64,000 nt of DNA, taken from the NCBI GenBank assembly GCA_013400115.1, contig VXBP01003685.1, positions 132,638 to 196,637 on the forward strand. Reading direction: 5' to 3'. The notes under the pieces were generated by a model. It searched no databases. It saw only the letters and a program-made list of their open reading frames with translations, and was not told where the DNA came from. Shown piece by piece: positions 48,801 to 60,800 of the stretch (position 1 is its first letter; each line of letters opens with the position of its first letter). The DNA comes from Rhinopomastus cyanomelas. Taxonomy: Eukaryota > Chordata > Aves > Bucerotiformes > Rhinopomastidae. The translations under genes and the position numbers were made by a program.

Positions 48801-51800
48801 AGAAAAGGAGACTCCATAACCCCCCCGGGCAGCCTGTTCCAGGGCTCTGGCACCCTCACTGGCAAGAAGTTCTTTCTCACACTGATGTAGAACCTCCTCT
48901 GTTCCAGTTCACACCTGGTGCCCCTTGTCCCATCATTGGGTGCCCCTGAGCAGAGCCTGGCTCCATCCTCCTCACACCCACCCTTCACACACTGATCAAC
49001 ACCCATGGGGTCACCCCTCAGGCTCCTTTTTTTCCAAGCTCAAGAGACTCAGCTCCCTCAGCCTTTCTTCCTAAGGGAGATGTTCCACTCCATCATCTTC
49101 ATGGCTCTGTGATGGACTCTCTCTAGCATCTCTGTCTCCTTCTGGGACTGAGTGGCCCAGAACTGGGCAAAATTCTCCAGATGTAGTCTCCCCAAGGCAG
49201 AGGGGGAGGAGAACCTCTCTAGCCCTACTAACCAACCCCCTTCTAAGGCATCCCAGGATGCCACTGGCCTTCTTGAGCCAGCAGTGGGCCCTTGTGGCTA
49301 TAGTTCAGCTCTTACATTTTCTTTAATCCAGATACTTTTAGAGCAGGAAACAGCAGTGCCTTTGACTATGCCCTCTGCCAAATAATATTTAAGCACTCCC
49401 AAGTTCTTTTACAGCACCCCCAATTATTGCATTTCTTGGTTCCTGAGGCTTATTCCAGCAGAGAAGCAGAATAAAAACTTCAGAGTACAACTAGCCCTCA
49501 GCTAACTGTGTATTTGAATGGGGCACTCTTTCTTAAATTGCAGTAAGTTTCAGAATACACTGATATTAACAAAGGCCATAAATTAATGAAAGAGACTTAC
49601 ACCAAGCTTGCCAAGTTGGATGCCCCATTCTGCATCAGTAACCAATTCTTGGAACTTTTTTTCTTCTTTTTCTTCACCATATTGCTTAGCAAGCTGTGCT
49701 CCAACCAGAGCCACTGCCTAAAAGGAGCAAGAAGGGAAGTCAGTACAGATATCATAAATAATCCAATCGTTGTTATCCTTTGTTATGCTTTACTTCCAGC
49801 CTTCCTTTATTTTTTTAATAGATGCAGTTATTTATTCATTTCATTCTCAGAGCTGTCAAGAACCATTCCTCCAGCCTGTCACGTAGGTCTAAATTAATGC
49901 AGGACCTGAAGTAAATAATTTTAAGCTTTGGAATGGGAGCTGGGTCTCTTGAGCTTGGAAAAAAAGGAGACTGAAGGGTGACTTCATTAATGTTTATGAA
50001 TATGGAAAGGGTGGGTGTGAGGAGGATGGAGCCAGGCTCTGCTCAGGGGCAGGGGATCCTGCTGTGGTGGGGGAATTGGTCTAGATGATCTTTCAAGGTC
50101 TTTTCCAATCTCTAATGTTCTGTGAGTCACGATGAATAATGTCAAACTATTGCACTTCCATAAGATATTGCTGATGTCTTTATTTAAAAACCCCTCTTTT
50201 AAGAGTCAGAAGCCCTCTTTATCCACTCAGGAAATACAGTGCCTTGGGAACTCACCAAAACTTTCCTGTAGTTTTGCCATGTATAGTTGATGACATCCCA
50301 CAGCTTGTGGAATATATCTTCCTTGGGCAGAATCAGGCAGTAGCCCAATGCCAGGTTCTGGTCTATGACACGACAGTTGAACACCTGTTTTAAGAGGAAA
50401 AAGAAAACCCACCAAAAAAAGCCATTATAAACTTTAGAAATGTATTTAAACCCATCTGTCCATGTTCCTGTGTGGCTTGATCTAGGTGATCCTGCTCTGG
50501 AAGGGGAATTGGACTAGATGATCTTTGGAGGTCCCTTCCAATCCCTAATGTTCTGTGATAACAGGGATTGAGAGGCAAATTGGGACTTAAAGTTGTAGGG
50601 AAAATAATAAACATGCATTTCAGCTTCTAGAACTTAAAATCTAAATATGCTGACACCAGCCTAAAAGCAACGTCCCTTAGTCTAAACTCCCTTAGGAGTT
50701 GGGATGCTGCAGGTTTTGCAAATGGCTTCTTTAAAACCTCTGCTCAACTACAAGTGTGCCAGCAGGAGTAGGGGGGTTATGGTCCCCTTGTATTTGGCAC
50801 TGGTGAGGCCACATCTTGAGTATTGTGTCCAGTTTTGGGCTCTTTGTGCTGGAGTGGGTGCAAAGGAGGGCAACTAAGCTGGTGAAGGGCCTAGAGAATA
50901 AATCTGATGAGGAAGGACTGAAAGAGCTGGGGCTGTTTAGTTTGAGGAAGAGGAGGCTGAGAGGAGACCTCATCACTTGCTACAGCTACCTGAAAGGACG
51001 TTGTGGAGAGGTTGGTGCTGGTCTCTTCTCACAAGCAATTAGTGATAGAATGAGAGGGAAGGGGTTCAAGTTGCAACAGGGGAGGGTTAGACTTGATCTT
51101 AGGAAAAATGTTTTCACAGAAAGGGTGGTCAGGCACTGGAATAGGCTTCCCAGGGAGGAGGTTGATTCACCCTCCCAGGATGTGTTTAAAGATCATTTGG
51201 ATGAGGTGTTGAGGGGTCTGGCTTAGGGGTGAACTTGTAAGGTAGGGTAGATGGTTGGACTTGATGATCCCAGGGGTGTTTTCCAACCAGAGTGATTCTG
51301 TGAAATGTAAATGAAAAGCCTGAAAACAGCAGAACATTATAAAAGCTGCTGTTACAATTTATAAGTCTTTAAATCACCCCACAAAAAAGACAGGGTGAAT
51401 TTTAAAGATGTTCTTTCTTTTTTGCCAGAAGGTGCAGGTTTTGTGACAGACGATCTCAGAAATGGCTTCTGCCATCACAAGAAATTGTCCCTTTCTTCTT
51501 AGAGAAGAAGGAGCTCGCTCTAATCCTTTCCAGAGCACTCTTACCTTGTGTAGTAAGGTCAGGATAGTGGTCACAATTAGTGAGTTGCACTTCTGTTTCA
51601 TAGCAAGGAGGAAGCTTTCAATTTCATGTAGCAAATTGCCATTGTGCAGCTATTAAACAAAAGACAGGACATGGTTAAAAATAAATTCAAAACCCTTCAG
51701 CTTGTCATTTATAGCATAACAGGAGGTACTGTCTGATCTTTCAAGGTCCCTTCCAATCCCCAGTGTTCTGTGATTTAATTAAGGTCTGACAGAGATCTCA

Positions 51801-54800
51801 AGATAGTGATTTCTGTTTCCAAAGGCTTTTGAACCAAGGAGTTTTCCACTTGCAGCTCCTCCCGTCCTACTCAATGATAAAACAATGGGACAGAACATAT
51901 GAAACCACTATTCAGGGGGATTGGACTAGATGATCTTTCGAGGTCTCTTCCAATCCCTAATGATTCCAGGATTAGCACTCCTTTTATTGCTGGCCTCCTT
52001 GCAGAGACTAGAAGTTTAGATCTGACTGGGCTGCCATTCAGCAAGACCTGGACAGGCTGGAGACCTGGGCACAGAGAAATGTAGTGAAGTCTAACAAGGG
52101 AAAGTGTGGAGTCTGGCCTCTGGGCAAGAACAACCCCAGGGACCAGGACAGGCTGGGGACTGACCTGTTGGAGAGTAGTTTAGGAGAAAGGGACCTGGGG
52201 GTCCTGGTGGCCAGCAGGATGGCTATGAACCAGCAGTGTGCACTTGTGGCCAAGAGGGCCAACAGCATCCTGGGGTGGATCAGAACGGGGGGTGGTTAGC
52301 AGATCAAGAGAGGTCCTTCTCTCCCTCTACTCTGCCCTGGTGAGACCACACCTGGAGTGTTGTGTCCAGTTGTGGGCTCCTCAGTTCAAGAGGGATGTGG
52401 AGCTGCTGGAGNTCACTGGAGAAGTTTAAGACCTGCCTGGATGTGTTCCTGTGTGACTTGGTCTGGGTGATCCTGCTGTGTCAGGGGGTTGGACTGGATG
52501 ATCTTTGGAGGTCCCTTCCAATCCCTAATGATTCTGTGATTCTGTGAATGAACTTTGCAAAGAGAAATCGAGAAGGATAACAAACAGGGAGGAAACTACC
52601 AGCTTCTTTCACAAAATGACCCAATATCTGAACAACTGTTAGTAATTTCCGAAAGGTCGCGGCGATGGCCGCTCCCACACCCATCAAATTCTTACAGAAC
52701 TACTTGAAGCTTGCTAAAGGTTTACTCTCAGCACTGTCTTTGCCATACCCTTACACTCAGGGACAAGTCCATATTGTTCGATATGCCGTGCTGCACACAG
52801 GATCCAAACGAACAGACGATCAGCCGCAAAGTTAACTCGCACTGGCTGCACTCCCTGAGGTTCTGCAGCATTATAGAGATGGGAGTTTTGGCCGGCAGCA
52901 GAAGGTTCTGCCCTGTGATGCATTTCAAAAACAAACCCCAGAAAAGAATTAGTATATTGAGTATATTGTCCTTGGAATGAATATCAGAGAAGCTTCTCTT
53001 TTGTCTTACATTTGAGACACAGGATCAGTCTGAGTTCAGTTTGAAACCTTAAATTTTAAGGGCTTTTAATTTAGTGTTGACTCCCATTTTACTCCAAGAC
53101 CAGAAGTTGGTCACAGTCTTGGAAAGACTCTAATAGACCCTGGCTCGCAGTGGTAGAACTTCAGAAGCTTTAACATGTTCAAAATCATGTGTCTGAATGG
53201 CAGCAACTACCACCCAAACTGATGTGGTCTGTGCTGAACAGAGTAATCCCCTGGAATATGGCTTTGCCCAGGGGGGTTGTGGAGTCTCCTTCTCTGGAGA
53301 AGTTCAAGACCCGCCTGGATGTGTTCCTGTGTGACTTGGTCTGGGTGATCCTGCTGTGGCAGGGGGACTGGACTGGATGATCTCTCAAGGTCCCTTCCAA
53401 TCTCTAATGACTCTATGATAAACCTCAGGCTTTCTATTGGTTGGTTTATGCTTTTAACCCGGTGAATCTGCCATCACGATACCTTCAATAAAAGCACAGT
53501 TTGCCAGGCTTGTGGAGTCCAAAGGATACAGCTTGTTCTCTGAAAGATAAATGAAGAATTAGGAAAGAAGCATTTAAGTCAAGAAGGTTTAAAAAAAATA
53601 ACTTCAAACACTCAGTGCTGCTTTTAGTGAGCTGGAAGTCTCTGAGGGGTTTTTGCAGCACCTACAACATTGTTGAATTCTGTTTATAATACTTGATATT
53701 TTCAAATAACTGTGAGTAGAAAATACCAGGACAATGACTGTAGAATAAGCTGAAATTATGCTGGATGAAATCCTATCTTCATTAGTGGCTACCAGATGAG
53801 GTTTAGAGAAGATCAGGTCAAGTTTATGGTATCACTTCTACAGAGCACCCTCCATATCTTGAGGTATTTGTCATTCAGCTTCATCCTGATTGCTCCTGGA
53901 AGGGGTCCGGAGGAGAGCAACTCAAAGGCTCAGAGGGCTGGAGCACCTCCCCTCTGAGGACAGCCCAAGCAAGTTGGGGTTGTTCAGCCTGAAGAAGGGG
54001 AGGCTCCCAGGTGACCTTCAAGCAGCTTTCCAATCTCTGACAGGGGCTCCAAGAAAGCTGGGGGAGGGCTTTTGACACAGGTGGTAGTGAGAAGACAAAA
54101 GGAAAACGCTCCAGACTTGAAGAGGGGAGACTGAGGTTGAACATGAGGAACAAATTATTTTCTGTGAGGGTGAGGAGATGCTGGAACAAGTTGCCCAAGG
54201 TAGCTGTGGCTGCCCCATTGCTGGCAGTGCTGAAGGGCAGGATGGCTGGGGCCCTGAGTAACCTGCTCTAGTGAAGGTGCCCCTGCCTCTGCAGTGGGGC
54301 TGGAACTCAACGATTTGAAGGTCCTTTCCAACCCTGGCCATTTTATGATGATTCTGATTCCTGACCCAGAACAAACCCCCAAATAATCTTTTATTTTATA
54401 GCCCTCAATGGATTTTTCTTCCATGACTTTGTCTAACAGATTTCTCAGGTGATAATTTCCACAAACATTGAATTAATTATATTTACAGACAAAACTTAAT
54501 GAAAGATTTTAAATTGACTTGATATTGAGGAAAAAGTTTACCAGAAACAGGCAGAAGAGAAGAAACAGTTTCATATGCAACTGGAAGAGCTATCTGTGGA
54601 TCAAGAACTATCCCATCTTCATTAAAGAAGTCATTGAAAGTCCACTCTTCGTAAGGATCTTTATCTCCTCCAAAAGATGTTGTCTAAAGAACAGTGTCAA
54701 AAGCACACACAATAAAAAGAACAGCTAGTAAGTCTACTAATAAATTAGGTGGTATGAGAGATTCTAGTGTTCCAGTAGAATAACAGAACTCTCCCTTTTT

Positions 54801-57800
54801 AAAATGGGCTCTATTAGTAGTAGTAGTACATTTCCTACGTGGAGCAGCCACATTTCCTGCTGCAGTTAGTTCTAGAGCCAAAATTCATCCTTAATTAATC
54901 TAAATGGAAGCTTTCATTAACACTCTTGGCCAAGTATTCTAAACAAGCATTTTCCAAGCAGATCATTTAGTAGAAAACTGCTGTTCAGTGCATGAATGTA
55001 CTTGATATTGTGGATCTACTGCACTCAAACTGTAAGAACCTGTTAAATTTAAGAAGTGCTGCCTGACCCAAACAAAAACCAAAGATGCTCTTCAAGAACT
55101 TGATCCATCTTTAAGTTTTATGAAACTGTTGGGAATATCTTCATGCAGTGTCTGCTGTTAAAAACCAAACCCTCCCTGCTATATTTTACATTTTTTAAAC
55201 AAGCAAAGAAATCAAACTATTCTAAATTCAGCTGTCTAACCTCTCTAGCTACCTTGGCAGCAGCTGTTGAGTAAAATCACTACTATTTTCAGTCATATTG
55301 CCAGGGTTTCCTACACTGAAACCTTGCTTTCAGTACTCAAATCAGTTTACTCTTTACCTTGAAGCACACTCAAGAGGATTTTTTTATTTGATGTGTGTTT
55401 TCCTTTGCTGCTGTTTGCTTTTTAAACAAGCTGATTAAATATTGCTGGTGAAATGGGAGAAGTAGAAGCCTGTACAGCAAACACTCTCCAGTCAATCAAG
55501 ACATTATATATGTTACAGAAACATACGTATGCTAGTGTGAAATACCTTTGCTGTAAATCCATAGTTGTCTATTTGGCATTGTCTGTAAATCTCTTTGGCA
55601 GCCAACGTGTATTTAGTTAGTTCCAGAGAGTCTAACAGCAAATCTGCAAAATATTGTGAGGGCACAATGAAGGGCAAGTTCATTTATTCCTGTTAACAGC
55701 AAGGAGGTGTTTTGCAGTAGCTGTTTTTACAGGGACACATACATGGTCACTTTGAGAGGGTAACTCTGCCCTGGTGAGACCACACCTGGAGTGTTGTGTC
55801 CAGTTGTGGGCTCCTCAGTTCAAGAGGGATGTGGAGCTGCTGGAGAGCGTCCTCCCTGATGAGGACAGGCTGAGGGAGCTGGGTCTCTTGAGCTTGGAGG
55901 AGACTGAGGGGTGACCTCATTAATGTCTATAAATATGTGAGGGGTGGGTGTCAGGAGGATGGAGCCAGGCTCTGCTCAGTGTCATCTAGTGATAGGACAA
56001 GGGGCAGTGGGTGTCAGCTGGATCAGAGGAGGTTCCACATCAATCTGAGAAGGAACTTCTTCACAGTGAGGGTGACAGAGCCCTGGAACAGGCTGCCCAG
56101 GGAGGTTGTGGAGTCTCCTTCTCTGGAGAAGTTTAAAACCCGCCTGGATGCGTTCCTGTGGGACCTGGTCTGGGTGATCCTGCTNNNNNNNNNNNNNNNN
56201 NNNNTGGAGTCTCCTTCTCTGGGGACTTTCAAGGCCCGCCTGGATGCGTTCCTGTGTGATCTGTGTTAGATAGTTTTGTCCTGCTGCGGCAGGGGGGTTG
56301 GACTCGATGATCTGTTTGGGTTCCTTCCAACCCCTAACATCCTATGATCCTATGATTCCCAAGGTGAACAGAAATAAACAACACTAGGAATTACCTGGGC
56401 TACACAGTGTAGCAGCTTGGCAAGCCATTTCATAGATGACTGCTGGAAGATTCATATCGTTAGGCGTGATCATCGGAACGTCGCCTCCCAGCATGTGACA
56501 GAGCCTTTGACACACTGAAAACAGCAGCTTCCCTGTTTCTTCGTTACAGTGATTTTCATAGAACTCCCTATTGAAAAAATGGCTGTTAGGAATGAAACTT
56601 AGAACATTCCTGAAAGAGTTTACTGAACACCACATTTTTTAATTATTCTAAATAGTTAAAACACTGTAAATTTTTAAATGCTTAGGTAATTCTTTTATTT
56701 CACCTGTATCACTCACTGTGACTAAAACCTCTGTGACTGAGGGAGAACAACACGATGGATCTTACCTTGGAGATAAATTCTGAAGCACACAGAACATTAG
56801 GGATTGGAAGGGATCTCAAGAGATCATCCAGTCTAATCCCTCCACTACAGCAGGATCTCCTAGATCCAGTCACACAGGAACATGGCCAGGTGGGTTTGAA
56901 ACTTCTCCAGAGAAGGAGACTCCACAACCCCCCCTGGACGGCTCCTTCCAGGGCTTGGTCACTCTCACTGGGAAGAAGTTCCTTCTCACATTGGTGTGGA
57001 ACCTCCTCTGTTCCAGTTTACACCCACTGCCCCTTGTCCTATCATTAGATGCCCCTGAGCAGAGCCTGGCTCCATCCTCCTGATACCTGCTCTTTCTGTA
57101 TTTATCAACGTTAATGAGGTCACCCTTCAGTCTCCTTTTTTCCAAGCTCAAGAGACCTGATCCCTCAAACTTTCCTCATCAGGCAGATGCTCCCCTCCCT
57201 TCATCATCTCTGTGGCTCTGCGCTGGAGTCTCTCCAGCAGCTCTGTGTCCTTCTGAACAGAGTGGCCCAGAACTGGACATTTATGGAAAATATATTTACC
57301 ATTTCTATTACATAAGGAAAAAGACCCTCAAGAACCTGTTTCCTCTGTTGTACAGGTACTTACTCCTGCAAAGTATCAGAAATGTTACAGCAAAGTCTAT
57401 TAAAAATGACAATTTTGAAAACCTCTGCAATTTTTACCTGCATATTTTTATAGCATCTTCAACTCTTCCAGCATCTAGTGCTCTGAAGGCCAGTTCTTGT
57501 CCCAGTTCTAGCTCTGACCTTTGCAGGAGCAAGGCCAGTCTATACAACCTTGATTCAGTGGATCGGTTCTTGGTTTTCCCATCTTCAGAGTTAAAATTCA
57601 TTGCATGTGCTTTCCTAGACCTTGAGAGAGATCTGGCAGCTTCATAAGCTTTTATGTGAGTCTCAAGCAGACTAGACATCAGTGAAGGGTTCCTGAATTC
57701 TTCAACTGAAAGAAAGATATCAAAATCTTCCTACAAAAAAAAAAAAGTAGACATTTTTACTTCTGGAACTTCCTCTACGCATCTTGGGTTTGTTTTGTTT

Positions 57801-60800
57801 GCTTCTTTTGTTGAGGTGTTTTAATTTCTTGTTTGATTCTTAGAGAGATATTTTCAGTATGAAGTTGACTTTACGAGTTTCTCAGAGTTACTAATTTATG
57901 CAACAAATCAGATATTTGCTAAGTAAAATAACAAAATCTGAAGGATACTGGCTGGCCAAATGCTGTATTAAGTAAGTTTACAAACCATAATAAGATGTTT
58001 ATAAAACATTACAGTACTCTCTCATGAAATCTTTGAAGTGTTAGTAGCAATTTGGACTTTTGGGGGAGTGATTTTTTTGGTTTAAATGGGCAAGTGAGAT
58101 CTAGTAATTAGGAACATTCCCACCCACTATTGAAATTGCCAGATTAGCCTTAGAATCTGTTGGAAACCAAGAACAAAACCAACCTTTGCAGGGAAGTTGT
58201 AAATACAGTTACTTTTGAGAGTCACCCATGTTCCAGGCTCTTCTCAGTGTCATCTAGTGATAGGACGAGGGGCAATGGGTGTGAGCTGGAACACAGGAGG
58301 TTCCACATTAATCTGAGAAGGACCTTCTTCCCAGTGAGGGTGACAGAGCCCTGGAACAGGCTGCCCAGGGTGGTTGTGGAGTCTCCTTGTCTGGAGATGT
58401 TCAAGACCCGTCTGGACGTGTTCCTGTGTGATCTTTCACGGTCTCTTCCAATCCCTAATATTCTGTGATTATATTAAAAGTGGTTTGGAACAATTAAGTC
58501 ACCTACCTGCAGGGCAGCAAGGGTTTCAAATATCTTTAGGTTTGCTTCACATTCATCTTTCTTCAGAGGGTTGTCTGGTGAAGGAGACAAACATTCATTT
58601 CCTGACTCCTCTTACATTGAAAGCGTTAAGATTGCAAAGGTGCAGCTTACCTTTTTGAATGCTGAACAGGAACTTCTGGATTTTCACAAGTGTCTCAGTC
58701 ATAAACACTTGTGTTCTGTGCTGCAGGAAGAGTTAGTTACCAAAGGTTACTGTAGATCTGCTCCCTTTCTAGAAGCAGCAAGTACTCTACAGCTGTGATC
58801 TGTTTGCACGCTCCACGCAGGCTCACTGGAGTTTTGAAAAGACCCACCCTTGTCCCTTTGCTCTTCCTTCCTTGCCCAGAACAACTCCCTAAAACAACCC
58901 ACAACAAAAATTCTCTTCTGTGGCTGCAAGATAGTAGTATGTGCAGTAAACTGTGAAGCTTCAACCCACTTTGGTGGGTGGCAAAGCCACACACCTCTGG
59001 TTTTTAGCTGCTTGGAAAATACCCTTTTAAAGAAAGAACTGGAACGTACACAGGATTAGAGGCATAAAAAATAATGCAGCAGGACTTAGAAACTGTTAAT
59101 GAAATTCAAATAGCCACACACCATGTGGAGATGGCTTTAAAATTACAAAAAATAGTTGTCTGGTACAGAGAATCAGCAGAAACTGAAGTGGACAGAGGAT
59201 TCAAGAGGTTACCTAGTCCAACCTCTTGCTCAGAGCAGGACCACTTTGTCATCACTTTATGCTGGAGACATAGAATCAATAGTGGTTTCAAGGGACCTTC
59301 AAAGATAATCTAGTTCAATACCCCTGCCACAGCAGGATCCCCTGGATCAAGTCACACAGGAACACATCCAGGTGGGTTTTAAACGTCTCCAGAGAAGGAG
59401 ACTCCACAACCCCCCTGGGCAGCCCGTTCCAGTGCTCTGTCACCCTCACTATGAAGAAGGTCCTTCTCAGATTGACGTGGAACCTCCTATGTTCCAGTTT
59501 ACACCCACTGTCCCTTGTCCTATCACTAGATGACACTGAGCAGAGCCTGGCTCCATCCTGACACCCACCCTTCACCTATTTATAGACATTAATGAGGTCA
59601 CCTCTCAGCGTCCTCTTCTCCAAGCTCAAGACACCCAGCTCCCTCAGCCTCTCTTCGTGAGGCAGGTGCTCCACTTCCTTCATCGTCCTTGTTGCCCTAT
59701 GCTGGACTCCCTCCAACAGCTCCACATCCCTCTTGAACTGTTCTTACACTTTCATCCCCTACCTTTTTTCAAGCAGCTGAGGAAGAACAGTGTTTAGAAT
59801 AACTTGCATACACACTGTATGACATGCAGTGATTTGGTACCTCCTCAGAATTGTCCGCGTTGTTCCGCAATACCAGCGTTCCCCATATAATCAATCTCTC
59901 TGCAACTTTCTCAGCTTCAGCAACAGGCAGAGATTTTAACAAAGTCAGGCATTCTTCTCCCTGAAAAGAGCAGTAAAGTAGAGGTAGAGCAGGTCTAAGA
60001 TTACAGCAAGCAGAACAACTTGCCCCTGTTTTGAAAACAGGCTTCATTGTCTTTATAAATTCTGAGATCACAGAGTCACTGAACATTAGGGATTGGAAGG
60101 GACCTCAAAAGATCATCTAGTCCAATTGCCCTGCCAGAGCAGGATCTGACATGAAGGAGCTTAGTACCCTTTCTTTGTCAATCAAGTCTATCGTCCTCAG
60201 CGTGTAGACTTCCACAGTGGGCAGCACATATGCCTTCACAACTTTCAAACCATCTTCCAGAGAAGTAGGGGTGTCTTGTTTGAGAATGTATTTCACTAGC
60301 ATCTGTAAGAAGAAAACAGATTCAGCCTTTAGATTGTTGAAATACAACAAAGGAAGCTGTTTACACCCAGGACCTCTGCATTGTAGTCGTACAGTTCATA
60401 GCCAGCAAGTTATTTGGAAATCTACAACTTCTGCTTGGAGAAAACTTGAGTAAAGCATAACTAGGAGAAGTTTGGGCTTGGGGGGGAAAAAATTACCCTG
60501 AGAACTCTCAAAATTCAGGAGANCTTGAACTGTTCTTACATTTTCATCCCCTACCTTTTTTCAAGCAGCTGAGGAAGAACAGTGTTTAGAATAACTTGCA
60601 TACACACTGTATGACATGAAGTGATTTGGTACCTCCTCAGAATTGTCCGCGTTGTTCCGCAATACCAGCGTTCCCCATATAATCAATCTCTCTGCAACTT
60701 TCTCAGCTTCAGCAACAGGCAGAGATTTTAACAAAGTCAGGCATTCTTCTCCCTGAAAAGAGCAGTAAAGTAGAGGTAGAGCAGGTCTAAGATTACAGCA

